Origin: Darksidea phi
Lineage: Eukaryota > Ascomycota > Dothideomycetes > Pleosporales > Lentitheciaceae
Direction of reading: 5' to 3'
DNA: 64,000 nt
Assembly: GCA_030770425.1 (NCBI GenBank)
Contig: JASJFT010000047.1
Coordinates: forward strand, 62,001 to 126,000
Shown: positions 42,801-52,500 of the stretch, in pieces
How positions within the stretch are numbered: the stretch's first letter is position 1
Layout of the letters: the number at the start of each line of letters is the position of its first letter
Notes under the pieces: generated by a model
Seen by the model: only the letters and a program-made list of their open reading frames with translations
The model's database searches: none
Told to the model about the DNA's origin: nothing
Made by a program: the position numbers and the translations under genes

Positions 42801-43749
42801 GTTTTCCTTTGATCCATAAGAAGCCGTGGTGTTCGCTGAGTTTGGCTATATCGAGCCAGTCGATGTACTCGGGCTTTGTTAGTAGCCATTTACATGTCTT
42901 GGTGTGGGCGTTTTTGATAGTCATCTGGCGCGCATCGATTTGGCTAAATCGCAATGAGTCCAACAGTATCCGCCTTTGGTCGTTGTCCAGCGAGAGTACC
43001 TTACTGCCTAAGGACTCTGTGATCTCTTTATGAAGCCTCCTAAAGGCGTTCTCTTCACCTTCGCCATAGTTTGGCACCATAGAGATACCAAATATACCCA
43101 ACAATGAGTATGCTTTGTCTTCTTTGCGTGTCGTGTGGCGGGCTTTTGACCACGATAATCGATCCTCTTTGCTAAACTCATGTAGAGGAGCCCCTTGTAG
43201 GGCTTGGATAGGGATTCTCGTTGACTCGTGAATGTGCCGCTCTAGAATTTTCTTGTCACCCAACCGATTCCCTTCTTTCGAGAAAAACGTGACGGTCTGA
43301 GGGGCTAGGAGCTCTTGCAGAGTCCAGCCTCGAGTAAACCATCTGCTTTGCCGAAATGCCGACTCCCAAGAGTATTGGAACTTCTCATTGTCTGCTTTCC
43401 TTTTTTGTGTAGAGACATCCGCGAGATATACATAGCATTGCGCAGCCTTTTGATACCAGCGAAACATCGAGTTGATTGCATCCTGGACCTCGACAGCATT
43501 TGCCTTGTTGATGCAGCAAGTATCCACCCAGAAGTATTCCAAGCCATCGCGTTTGGCCTGTTGTGCGCAGAACCGAATTTTGTTATAGCCAGCCTTGATT
43601 TTACTCGTGTTGTTGAAGAAATCGTCGAATGTCACCTCTTGATTCTGCCAAGTGTGCGAAAGTATAGCATAGGGAGGAATTTCGTTATCGTCAAGTATGT
43701 CTTCCGTGAAGCTGAGCTTGTCATCACCGCTGAGCTTTAGGAGCCGCAT
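39865..43749 (-). CDS. HET-NACHT-ankyrin receptor, intact
   Basis: An intronless frame of 1294 residues starts at the ATG of MRLLKLSGDD, the usual opening of HET-NLR proteins; the frame is open 54 bases further upstream without an ATG. The HET domain spans about residues 20-240 (PPYAILSHTWQNQEVTF, YFWVDTCCINK, RGWTLQELLAP). A linker LLDSLRFSQIDARQMTIKNA leads into NACHT, with Walker A KGKPGTGKSTLM and Walker B VVCLIDALDECEEE. A long helical region (LHRLFRNIL, WVLFAKQPLSPEQLYFAV, FIHESVRDFLL) precedes 12 full ankyrin repeats of 34-35 residues and a truncated 13th ending LLRAYRLHS. HET domains trigger heterokaryon-incompatibility cell death, NACHT oligomerises and repeats recognise a partner (family knowledge). 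No stop or frameshift is seen, unlike the two neighbouring ankyrin receptors. Confidence 0.95.
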   Translation of the reverse strand: MRLLKLSGDDKLSFTEDILDDNEIPPYAILSHTWQNQEVTFDDFFNNTSKIKAGYNKIRFCAQQAKRDGLEYFWVDTCCINKANAVEVQDAINSMFRWYQKAAQCYVYLADVSTQKRKADNEKFQYSWESAFRQSRWFTRGWTLQELLAPQTVTFFSKEGNRLGDKKILERHIHESTRIPIQALQGAPLHEFSKEDRLSWSKARHTTRKEDKAYSLLGIFGISMVPNYGEGEENAFRRLHKEITESLGSKVLSLDNDQRRILLDSLRFSQIDARQMTIKNAHTKTCKWLLTKPEYIDWLDIAKLSEHHGFLWIKGKPGTGKSTLMKFALANARKTMKDRTIISFFFNARGEDMEKSTIGAYRSLLLQLLERLPALQFVFESVGLPSSCIRPDHQWGIESLKSLLEQAIQSLQSPVVCLIDALDECEEEQVRDMIQFFERVGGLSASAGIGFRVCFSSRHYPHITVQKGLSLVLEGQEGHNQDIANYLESELRIGKSKIAQLIRSELQEKASGVFMWVVLVIGILNKEYDRGRIHALRRRLQEIPSDLHRLFRNILTRDSHNRDDLVLCIQWVLFAKQPLSPEQLYFAVLSGVEPEAVSKWDPNEVTKETIELFILDSSKGLAEITKSKDQTVQFIHESVRDFLLKEDGLGDVWPDLRSNLQGQSHEQLKQCCLTYMSMDVFTPLRIPEKLRKASSKPAADLRKSANDWFPFLEYAVQNVLYHADLAEGSGITQRNFILNFPRPSWIKLANLFEWHEVRRYTDEMSLLYVLGERNMPALIRAHPSAVSCLEVGKERYGPPLFAALATRSEEALQAFVDVLSKDQHLGSPPSEIQAYYYQDRGDPTLGRNFQFSNRRSVLSYLAELGNEAIVKLLLDTGKVDIDAKDKDGQTPLWWAAKNGHEAVVKLLLDTGKVEIDARAGCYRGTPLWQAAKNGHEAVVKLLLDTGKVDVNAMDSFDRETPLWRAAKNGHEAVVKLLLDTGEVDVNAKDKGGWTPLWLAAKNGHEAVVKLLLDTGKVDIDAEDSFYRQTMLWRAVENGHKAIVKLLLDTGKVDIDAKDSFYRQTPLWRAAENGHEAVVKLLLDTGEVDIDAKDKDGRTPLWRAAVNGHEAVVKLLLDTGEVDIDAKDKHGRTPLWRAAENGHKAVVKLLLDTGKVDIDAKDSYFRETPLWRAAENGHEAVVKLLLDTGKVDIDAKDSFYRQTPLLRAAVNGHEAVVKLLLDRVKVDVNAKDKDGRTPLWWAAKNGHEAVVKLLLDTGEVNVNAKDKHGRTPLWWAAKNGHEAVVKLLRAYRLHS
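39875..41150 (-). repeat. 102-105-bp ankyrin-coding tandem repeats of the HET-NACHT gene
   Basis: Twelve full units have consensus EAVVKLLLDTGKVDIDAKD followed by either x2GRTPLW or SFYRQTPLW; the second form adds one residue. The unit consensus matches that of the PNP-NACHT array over EAVVKLLLDTGKVD-D-KD and TPL-WAA-NGH. Confidence 0.85.
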
Positions 43750-44049
43750 TGTGTCGTACAGGTTTTGGCTCTTGAACGCATCAGGCTGGATAATCGGTGG
43801 CAAACGGCGGTCGTCGTCCGTTCGTTCGATCGAGGGTGACGATGGTAGCTATCAAGAGAGTTGCGGGTGTTAGCGGTCAGAGTACACTTTTTGGTGTGGA
43901 ATAGTCCAGTTGTAGAAGAGCGATGGTGCGAGAGGTAGTTAGACGGTTGCGACAAGCCGTCTCCGCTCAGGACGGTTGGCGGCGCAGCAGAATGTGGCGG
44001 AGCAGTGGGAACCCGCCCCAGATCGTTGCCGTTCCTGAACGCTAACCTA
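43750..44049. promoter_or_regulatory. 5' flank of the HET-NACHT-ankyrin gene
   Basis: About 300 bases lie between the receptor ATG and the open extension of the upstream small gene on the same strand. No TATA box is evident. Confidence 0.35.
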
Positions 44050-44271
44050 TTACGGCAAAGTCCGACTCAAAAGCCCTTCCAAACCCATCCAGTTTCCACG
44101 GTCACTTTTGAACTTTTGACATTCATGATATAGCTCCAACTCATAGCATTCGACTAAGTCTACGTCATGAACTCCACAGAATACGAGCAGATCCCGGCGC
44201 TGCTTCATCGTCTCTCCTAACATGCGAAAGCCCGAGCTCAAGCTCACGATATCGTCCGAACCAGTAGAGTA

Positions 44272-44669
44272 TCATCGTTCAACCGACGAATCATTCGGCA
44301 GGCCCTCGATATCGAGCAGGCACTCTACCGTCGCCACCGTATTAGGGTCAGTGGATCCTTGCTGCAGACTTGACTTGCGTACCAGCATGTACCGCTGTTA
44401 TCCCGCTTCACTTTACAAGCCCTAGCCATTCTTTCCATCAATTCCGCAACCGCCGGATCTGTGAGCGCTTGCACCACAACTGCCCTGTCCGCTTGTTTTC
44501 GGTCATCGTATAAGGACGAAACTGATGTCGCGCTGTTGCCAGAACGACTGGCTCCCGTGTTCGGCGGGTAGGAGGATGGAGCCGAGGAAGGCATCGAGGA
44601 GATGCTGCTATCACTGGCCATTGTGAGGTCGTAAGTATGTTGAGGTTTGAGGGGGTTCGCAGCGTTCAT
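44272..44669 (-). CDS. Small spliced hypothetical protein, possibly truncated by TGA
   Basis: Exon 1 (44669-44412, 86 residues) is Ser/Pro/Asn-rich and then helical (ADRAVVVQAL, VAELMERMARACK). A 50-bp intron GTGAAG...TGCAG keeps phase 0. Exon 2 encodes GSTDPNTVATVECLLDIEGL and PNDSSVER before TGA at 44272-44274, giving 115 residues. The same frame continues without another stop for 73 codons to 44050 (YSTGSDDIVSLSSGFRM..., LLVFCGVHDVDLVECYELE, HECQKFKSDRGNW), with coding-like composition. The TGA may be a CGA-to-TGA nonsense mutation in a 189-residue gene. I do not recognise the family. It sits just upstream of the HET-NACHT receptor on the same strand. Confidence 0.5.
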
Positions 44670-45340
44670 CTGTTAATAAGCCGCACAGCTTGAGGCAGCC
44701 TTTACCCATCTACGCTCTTACAGAATTCCTGCTCTAATTAACTTTACGTCACTTGTACGCCGAACCTCAAGTATTATGAAAACGCTCCGCTCCTTTTATT
44801 AGGTCACAACCCCAATCTATCGCGTCTCAACGTTGTGCAATAGAACAACCTGCACCCATCCGACCTCGTACAACGCGAAGCGATGTTGTTCAAGTCTTTG
44901 GAGTGTCGCCTTGTCACACCACCAGAAAATGGTTTACGATCGACGAAGGCGGTCGGAGTGCTGGCCAGCTGTCCGCTGTTGCACAATGCAGCTACAGCCT
45001 TGTCGCGGCAGAGTTGTGTCCGGTGTGAATGATACGAACGTTGCGAATGGTGCGAATGTGGGAGAATGTCATTATACAGTGGAATGTAGAAGGAGGATTG
45101 CGGTCTTGCGGCGCTTGAATAGTTGCTTGCGATTGAAGGGTTCGCCGAAGAAGACCAGCCAAGGAGAAGGGTTAGGCATAGCTGTGGCTAGTAAGTGTGG
45201 CTGTAATCTTCGCATTCCGAACTTCCGCAAGACACAGACTTGACAGCCACAAGCTTGGCTTATAAAATGAAATAAATAAATAATTACAGTATACGATTAA
45301 CTATAGAGAACGGCCGGTATATCGCATGCCCCTATCAAGG
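44670..45340. other. intergenic, no supported gene
   Basis: The plus-strand frame at 44833-45243 is Cys/Arg-rich and looks random. I see nothing else. Confidence 0.35.
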
Positions 45341-46520
45341 ATGAGACAATTGTTCCATAGTACATGTCAAGACAGCAGCCACTTTTAAAGAAGGTTTCAT
45401 GGCTGTGGAGTGAGGAAGCGAAGACCTGGAAGGGGAGAGGAAGGTGGGATTTTATATCCGTGAGCAACCTTACATCCTGTGAGACTCTGATGATGATCAT
45501 CATCAACCTTCCGCGAATGCTCATGCTGCCGAGACAGCGGCAGCACATGAATATCTCTCCCCTCCCATTTATCCTCGCTCCCCACGAAGACCTAGATCGA
45601 CACAATTCCCCGGAAGAAGACAGCCATTTGCGGTCTGTATGAATATCTCTTTTAGGTATATGGGCTCGAGAAGGCCAAGCCGCATAATTTTCCATTGTAG
45701 CAATTTTGAAGACAAGCCGACGCACTCCCATGATAATGCAGGCTACCGTATATTTTGGTTCCGAAGACGGTTCTGTGTGTGGAAGCAAAGATGGCAGGGT
45801 TTGAGCTGCTTTTATAGGCTGTGCAAAGCGACGAAAATGGGGTGGGGGAATGTGTGATGGTGGGAAGCATTGAGGATGGGTGATACTGTTCATCAACGAG
45901 CGATTATTTTGAAAAGAAAAGTAAAAACTAGCGGTCTGCCGTATGCAACTAATTACCCATCATTTTCACAAACGCTGAGGTAGAGGTGAGAGAGCAGATA
46001 AGGCATGTATCGATGGCTGTTTCGAGTACTTTTCGAGGCTACGACAACGCGGTCCCACTACCTCTATCGCGGGTGTTTTGGATACTAAAGACGGGGTTGC
46101 ATGTGGAAAGAAAATAGTGGTGGCTTTGCGCTGCTTTTATAGACGGGAAGACGAGGGTGGAAATGGAATGAGGGGATGTGTTGTAGGGGAGGAAGATGTC
46201 AAGGAGGCGTCGTGATGAGTATCTCTATTGTGAAGGCTGGGGGTGATGATTGGATGATGGGCCAGCGCTGTTATGCTGTCTACCTTTCTAGTATTTTCAC
46301 ATGGGTTGAATTATCCCGTTTTTCGAGAAAGCCTGCCCCGGCCCGGTCTTTCAAGGTTTGAACGTTGGGGCGGAGAACACACATGGCCAAGGTCGCATTT
46401 GGTTCTAGAGACGAGGAAGTCCCGTCCCATAGTATGGTAACGGTCCATTTTAGGATTGAAAGCGAACAAAATGTGAAGAAGAGAAGACGTGGGCATTAAA
46501 AGCTAATATATATCCGCACC
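45340..46520 (-). repeat. Diverged tandem segments, about 330 bp apart, each with a TATA-like box
   Basis: 45770-45870 and 46090-46190 share gtgtggaa-gaaa, gctttg-gctgcttttataggc/agac, acgaaaatgg/gtggaaatgg and a purine-rich gtgatggtgggaag-type block. A weaker third copy starts near 45365 (gattttatatcc), and TATA-like strings recur at 45449, 45808, 46133 and 46505. No shared open frame is seen. The marks resemble those of the 26.9-28.0 kb segments read from the other strand. Confidence 0.45.
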
Positions 46521-46595
46521 GAGCAATCCGAAAGGCGGGATGATGATTAAAAATCTCCCTCCAAACCCTCTTCTATGTTGGTACATCGCCCTTCT

Positions 46596-47579
46596 TCACC
46601 GATACTGCCTGATCTGTTCCTCACACCACTCTGCAAACTCCTGTGGTTTACCCTCCTTGATCGCATCCAACAGGTCTTTCCTCGGCGCAGGATGTTTCCT
46701 TCCCCATGGAATCACATAAGCGCCCTGATCCTCGATAGTCAAGTCCCGACTCAAGCTCGCCCAAAGCTCGGTATAAGCTCCGTATATTGCGTCATGGCCC
46801 AAAGGCATAAACAGGATACTCAGAAAGATTGAAGCATGCCGCTGCAACTTGGTCCTCAGGTTCCCGGGATTCTGTGTAATGCTGAGAATGTTGTTGTCCT
46901 TGATGGCCGGGAGGGAAGCGAAGTAGTGCGCGAGGTACCAGTTGCCGAGTTTAGAGGCTTGATAGTTGGTTTGGGGTGCTCTGGGGGGATCGCGGATGGC
47001 GGACATGGTGAAGCCGTTCTTTCGGGTGCCGACATCGACGACGAGGGAGGAGGTCCATACTATGCGGACGGAGCCCGGGGCCGCGTTCTGTGAGGCCGAA
47101 GCTTGGGCTGCGGCCACGAGAGCCGGAGTGAGGAGGTGTGCTAGGAGAAGGTGCGCAACGCAGTTTACGCCGACTTGAAGTTCGAGACCTTGAGCTGTTG
47201 TGCTGCCGGCTGGGGGTATCATGACCCCCGCGTTGAGGACGAGGACATCGATCTTGCTTGTTTTCTGGAGCAGCTCTTTCGCTTTTGTTTTGATGCCACT
47301 GAGGTCGGAGAGGTCGATGTCGATGCCGTCAATGAGCCCTGTAGAGTCTCTACGACCTACACTGGCGGACTTGACTTCGGCGACGGCGGCAGAGACTGTC
47401 TTCGTAGAGCGACCGGTAATGTAGACAGTGCCGCCGCCATTGTAGAGTATCTTTGCGAGTTCGAGACCGACGCCCGAAGTGCCGCCTGTGATGACAAAGA
47501 CTTTGCCCTTTTGGGAGGCTAGGTTGGCTTCGGTGAGAGTAGGTGCGGGTGGAAAACTTTGTGACCAGACAGTGCCCAT
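46596..47579 (-). CDS. Short-chain dehydrogenase/reductase (SDR), retinol-dehydrogenase/WWOX-like
   Basis: The single-exon frame of 327 residues starts at MGTVWSQSFPP, a typical opening for this fungal SDR group; the frame is open further upstream, but without homology. The Rossmann cofactor motif is TGGTSGVG (about 32-39), with ITGRS at the end of the second strand suggesting NADP preference. NAG appears as LNAGVMIPP, the catalytic Ser region as VWTSSLVVD, and YxxxK as YQASK. The length suits the classical or extended SDR subgroup acting on lipids, steroids or secondary metabolites. The substrate cannot be predicted. Neighbours give no pathway context. Confidence 0.9.
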   Translation of the reverse strand: MGTVWSQSFPPAPTLTEANLASQKGKVFVITGGTSGVGLELAKILYNGGGTVYITGRSTKTVSAAVAEVKSASVGRRDSTGLIDGIDIDLSDLSGIKTKAKELLQKTSKIDVLVLNAGVMIPPAGSTTAQGLELQVGVNCVAHLLLAHLLTPALVAAAQASASQNAAPGSVRIVWTSSLVVDVGTRKNGFTMSAIRDPPRAPQTNYQASKLGNWYLAHYFASLPAIKDNNILSITQNPGNLRTKLQRHASIFLSILFMPLGHDAIYGAYTELWASLSRDLTIEDQGAYVIPWGRKHPAPRKDLLDAIKEGKPQEFAEWCEEQIRQYR

Positions 47580-49563
47580 TTCCAAAGGAATGCGTCGAGA
47601 TGATGTATCGCCGTTGATACCGTGTTTACTAGTGTGTATGCAGAGAGAGAAGTGAGTAACAAGCTGTAAGGTACCTGATATCTTGTTCGAGAACATGAGA
47701 AACTGAAAGCGCGGGCCTTTATAACCTAGAATAGGAAGCCTAACGACCCAACTATTACCACATTGTTTGCTCTTTCGAGTGGTTCGTGCGCGGACCGAAG
47801 GAATTCGTCCGCTGCGCGAGCGTCGTACTAGTCCGATCTCCTCGATACAATATATAAACGGCGTTAAGATACTAGTTCGCGCTATTAAGGTTAGATATTC
47901 AAGCGTACGTCCTCGAGCGTAGGTATGCTTCCAATCGAACATCATGTGCATCAGGATACGGTTTCCTGCTACGCGCAGCGGACGAAACGGCTTGACCGCG
48001 CGTTCAGACTTCGAAAGAAGTTTTCAACTCCTTTTCCTTTTTGATTTGCAATGCGGTTGTACAAGACATCCATCAAGATAGAAAGTAGCATTGTGGTAAA
48101 CTTTTCTTGACCGAAATAGTCAAGGGACAGTATGATGCCGTCGTAGTAGAAAAGGTGGCGCTTCCGGCGCGGTTAGAACTTCGCCCAAGATCAAAGACCT
48201 ACAAAGATTGAGAATCGAAAACATGGCGGTTTGCTAGCCTAGGTATGAGTCTCTTCCTCTCGAGTACTGTGCCTGCCACGTGCGTGATCATGGGAGACTC
48301 ACGTGATCTGAGTCTCGGCATCAAATGTCGGGGTTCCAGTGTTGTGGAGCCGAGAACACTCAAGCTTGGGACTGCACTACAGCGCTACACGACACATGGG
48401 ATGCAGCGGAAGATGTAGGAATGAAACGTGATCAGCGTGTAAACATCTGACAGTGTGTATGATTAGGCAAGGTGGCGTTCGCCAAGTGCTGCGCCTCAGC
48501 CAGAGTTTTGCGCCTTGCCTAATCGGTACCGCTTTCCGCAACCAAGAACCTTTGAGATGTAAGGACTAGAATACCATGATGATGCATTGAGGTGCATGCT
48601 ACGAGGCCTGATGTTCGACGATGCTTCAATGCTCTGAGCATATGCAGACAGAGCGAAGAAGAACGTTTTGGCATGTCATGGCGCTGTACGTTTGGTGTTG
48701 CCGCCACATGCGCGGCGCTAGTGTCGTATCTGCTTCTATGAATAAATTTTGTCTGGCACAATTCGTCAACTGGCACAAATCAGCCCTCACTCGGGGCCGC
48801 GAGCGAGGAAGCCTGGGAAGATGCCGATGGCCTTAGCACGCAACTGCGCAGAAGAGCGTAGAAGACTGTGCCATCTAGGTAGTGCGTCGCGATGACGTTG
48901 CGGCCTGTGAATATCTGTTCATATTATCGCCAGGGTTGCCGCCCTGTTGACTCGCAGCTCTCCCCTTCGGCATCATCGCCGTTCGCGCCTCTCTGCAGCC
49001 TGGAGATCATTCTTCCACACCTCCTCTGCGGCCGCCTCCAGCCCTCCCCCCCATCGTTGCAGTAGCTTCGCTGCCGCAGAGCTAGCGCCGCGCCTTGCCT
49101 CTCGCTAACGAAGCCGTCGGTGCAACTGCCATTGTCAAGCTGCTCACCCCGCTAGGGACGAGACGGCCTCAGGAGTCTCGCAAACATCGCCCGGACCCGC
49201 GTCACCGTCCCTTCGCACGCTCCCTTCGCTTCGCACACTCGCTTTCCGCCATTGACCGTTGTACTTGCCATGGGCCGCCGTCTGTAGAGGCACCATTCGC
49301 ATCGCACCTTGCCAGCACACCGCCGTTGCTTTCCGCCTCCTCGTTTCATCGTCGCAGGCCCTCCTCGCCGACCCCCCGTACTACTTTCTCTCCACTCCGT
49401 TTGCGGACGCCCTATTACTACTGCCCGCGGCCGCTTGATACCGACGCAGTCATATTCCACTGGCTCATACCGCGCGTCGTAAGGTCATACGTCTTGGCCC
49501 CGTGGCCGAAACATCACCACGGACAGAAAGCTGGAGAAACATGAAGAGGCAGGTTACACGGCG
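47580..49563. other. divergent promoter region of the SDR and TRP-like genes
   Basis: This is a 2-kb divergent region. It holds a 12-bp inverted repeat (48461-48472 with 48513-48524, gattaggcaagg and its complement) around a GC-rich loop. It also has an 8-bp inverted repeat gagactca/tgagtctc at 48294-48316 enclosing acgtgat, and a CACGTG E-box at about 48277. From 49000 the sequence is C/T-rich, as in a long 5' UTR. No gene is seen. Confidence 0.45.
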
Positions 49564-49567
49564 ATGA
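49541..49567 (+). promoter_or_regulatory. uORF overlapping the TRP-like gene start (ATGA)
   Basis: An 8-codon frame, ATG at 49541, ends in a TGA that overlaps the chosen ATG at 49564 as ATGA. If transcription starts upstream, scanning ribosomes would meet it first, which could reduce or couple translation of the main frame. Confidence 0.35.
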
Positions 49568-52500
49568 CGGTCACATGTGTAGCGTCCAAGGGCGCCGACG
49601 TACGGCTTGGTGGCAGGCAGCGCGAGCTCCCCTCGCTACAACCCACACGACCCCCACCACGGCCGCGACGGAAACAACGCATAGACTCCCTGTCATATAC
49701 CTTCTCAGCCCTCGTCCTCCTCCTCGCGATTGCCAGCCTCCCCGTTGCGAATGCCGTCTTCATCAACTTTGACAACTGTCTCGCGCGCAACTACCGCAAT
49801 GCGGACGATCCAGTCAGACTGCAGTTCACCCCCCTCCACGTCTGGGCCTCGTTCGAAACCCACAATCCTAGACACCGTTTGAACGTCACCGTTTACGGAA
49901 ACGTCTCCGGACAGGCGGAAGACGGCGACTACCCTCCACAAAACAGTGATGACTGGAAGAATCCCAACAAAACCTTGGGCAAAATTGTTGATGTCAGCAC
50001 GGGCAACAACAAGTACTCGACTCTCTTTGCCGACTTCACTGCCCTCACATACTCCTCATGGAGCTCTGGGCCAACCCAATTCTGCAACCATACCCTCAAC
50101 ACTACCTGTCCAATTGGCCCAGCGTGGCCCAAAAACGAGACAGATGCGGACGGTCCGAGAGTCAATGCCAGCGATCCATACACGCTACCCGCCTTCACTG
50201 TTGGAAGAAACTTCTACAGCACCTACTCCTTTGCTACCTGGGAAGGTACCATGCGCATCGTAACAGGCGATGCGACGAATATAACCTTGGGTTGCGTATC
50301 CACGACCATAACTCCGGACCTGGGGAGCACGCTAGCCAACGCACTTGCCTACTTTCCTGCTGCCATCTTAGCATTGGTAGCCGTCGCCACCGTCTTCGCA
50401 GCAACGTGTAGCCCCTGGGGAGCCGCAAACATCTTCCGGTGGACCAGCAATTACGGCAGAGACGAGGATCTGATTCGCTTGGTTACACCAGGCTTCGGAG
50501 ATTGTCTGCAGTATATCCAGTTCATGGTATTGGCGGGCAGCCTGAGTCTGAACTACCCCGGATACTTCCAGCCCGTTATCAGTCAGGCTAGTTGGTCGGT
50601 TCTCATGTTCAATCAAAGTCTGGTAACCCACGGGAACGGAACACAGAGCCTCGTGGACGGAATCTACTTCGCCAACGGCACGTATGGTCTTTCGCGCCTC
50701 GGCCAGTATGTGGGCATGACGGAAGACCAAGATATCTGGGCTGGCATGGCCGTGTGGCTCTTGATCCTCCTTGCAAGCGTAACCATGCTTGTTCAACTAG
50801 GCTTTCTTTTCAACTGGGTATACCGTCTTCTGGCCAGAATTCAGGACACGGACCTACGCGGGAAGAATTGGCCCTTTACGGCAGGCAACATCGTGCGCAT
50901 CATGTTCAACTACTTCCTGTTGCCCATCATCACCCTCTCCTTCTTCCAAATGGTGGTAGCGCCGCGCTCGCCCGCATCTGTCGTGGCGACAGCAGTTGTT
51001 CTCCTCATTGGCGTTGCCGTCGTCGCCATTTGGATTTTCTGGTTCATCTTCACGACTCGCCCGCGTGCTCACCTCTTCGACGACCTTCCTACCGTTCTTA
51101 CCTATGGACCGCTGTACAACACGTACTCGGACGATGCGGCCCCGTTTGCCTTTATTCCCGTTTTATTAAACGTCATCCGAGGTATAGCCATTGGCGCCAT
51201 TCAGCCATCTGGTATCGCGCAAATCATTATACTTGCTATTTGCGAAGTAATCCTAATTCTTACTCTTCATGCCTTCCGACCCTTCCAGTCCAACACGTCG
51301 ATGAACGCCTACCACACTTTCTTCTCTGCGGTCCGACTCGTCTCAACGCTTCTCATGGTCGCCTTCGTTCCTACGCTTAGCGTCTCCGAAGCGTCAAAAG
51401 GCTGGATCGGCTACGTGATTCTGCTACTCCATGCCTTTGTCCTGGTCTTCGGCTTCTTCCTCAATTCACTTCAAACTATCATCGAGGTCGCTGCGAGACT
51501 CACGGGCGCTGGAGCAGATCAAAGGGGTGGTCTCACCAAAGTCTTCGGCAAGCGGCAACTCGCAAAGCGAAACCATCGCCACCAGCGCAGTAGCCTCAAT
51601 TCGGACGCAGCGATGCTCGCTCATGAGGGGGACATAGCGAGCGGGACCCGAACAAGAAGCCTGTCAGGCAGCTCTGCAATTCTTCTAAATGGACCTTACG
51701 GTAGCCACCGTGGGAGTGTTGGTTTTGATGGATTTAGTCAAGGCGGTGAATACAGCCTCGGGAATACTAGCCCGGGAACGCCTGCGACTAACACTACACC
51801 ATTCAACTTCCTGGGCGGGTCTTCGCAGAGTTCACGCCGGCCTACAATGGGTGCAACACTAGAAAACTCAGATCCATACTACCGGCCTCCAAGGCCACGA
51901 AAGCAAACCATGGATTCAATCACGCCTGCACTGTCTGGTCGAGGAGCCGGTAGTGCAGATCTGACTAATACACCCTACGCTGATAACCCTGATCAAGCGG
52001 AGAGTGGAGATGCGGGCGAAGGGTCATCTTCATGGTCACCCAACCGCTCAATCACACCTGCTTTTCTTCGGATGCACAAGGACGATTCAGATCCGAATCT
52101 AGAGCGCGGTAACAATACAGATTATTCGGTTCGAGAGTCGGATTTTTATTACAAAGGGTACGGTCTTCGTGGGCCCGCTTTGTCAGCTCAGCCCACAAGG
52201 AAGTTAAAAACTGGTCCTGCGGATCCAATGGGACCGGTTTCTTCTGCTACTGGCTGGTTTAAGAGCCTTGGAGTGTTTGGCGGGAAGAAGAAGGAGAAGA
52301 GTAAGGGCTTCGAAGTGGTCCGTAGTACACGCATGCCGCCACAGATGATGATTGCGGAAGAGGATGAAGAGTCTCCACCCGCACTACAGGAACCCTACCG
52401 CGATAGCCCTGGTACACCCCCGGGTGGGAAGAGGGCATTGCAACGGGAAAGCCCAGATACAGGCATAGTGGCTGGAGCTACCAGCGGAAGACGGCCGATT

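Noticed and set aside
43750..43803. Upstream extension of the HET-NACHT frame
   Set aside because: No ATG in the extension, and HET receptors typically begin with MRLL as at 43749.
44833..45243. 136-codon Cys/Arg-rich plus-strand frame
   Set aside because: No signal peptide or ordered cysteine spacing; composition fits a chance frame.
46596..47951. Longer SDR start extending to 47951
   Set aside because: The extra N-terminal ~124 residues have no SDR similarity; the ATG at 47579 begins the conserved opening.
48294..48316. 8-bp inverted repeat gagactca/tgagtctc as a transcription-factor site
   Set aside because: Short arms of this length arise by chance in 64 kb; noted in the intergenic entry only.
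49095..49544. 149-codon frame upstream of the TRP-like gene
   Set aside because: Arg/Pro-rich translation of a C-rich 5' region in a different frame from the gene; no homology pattern.
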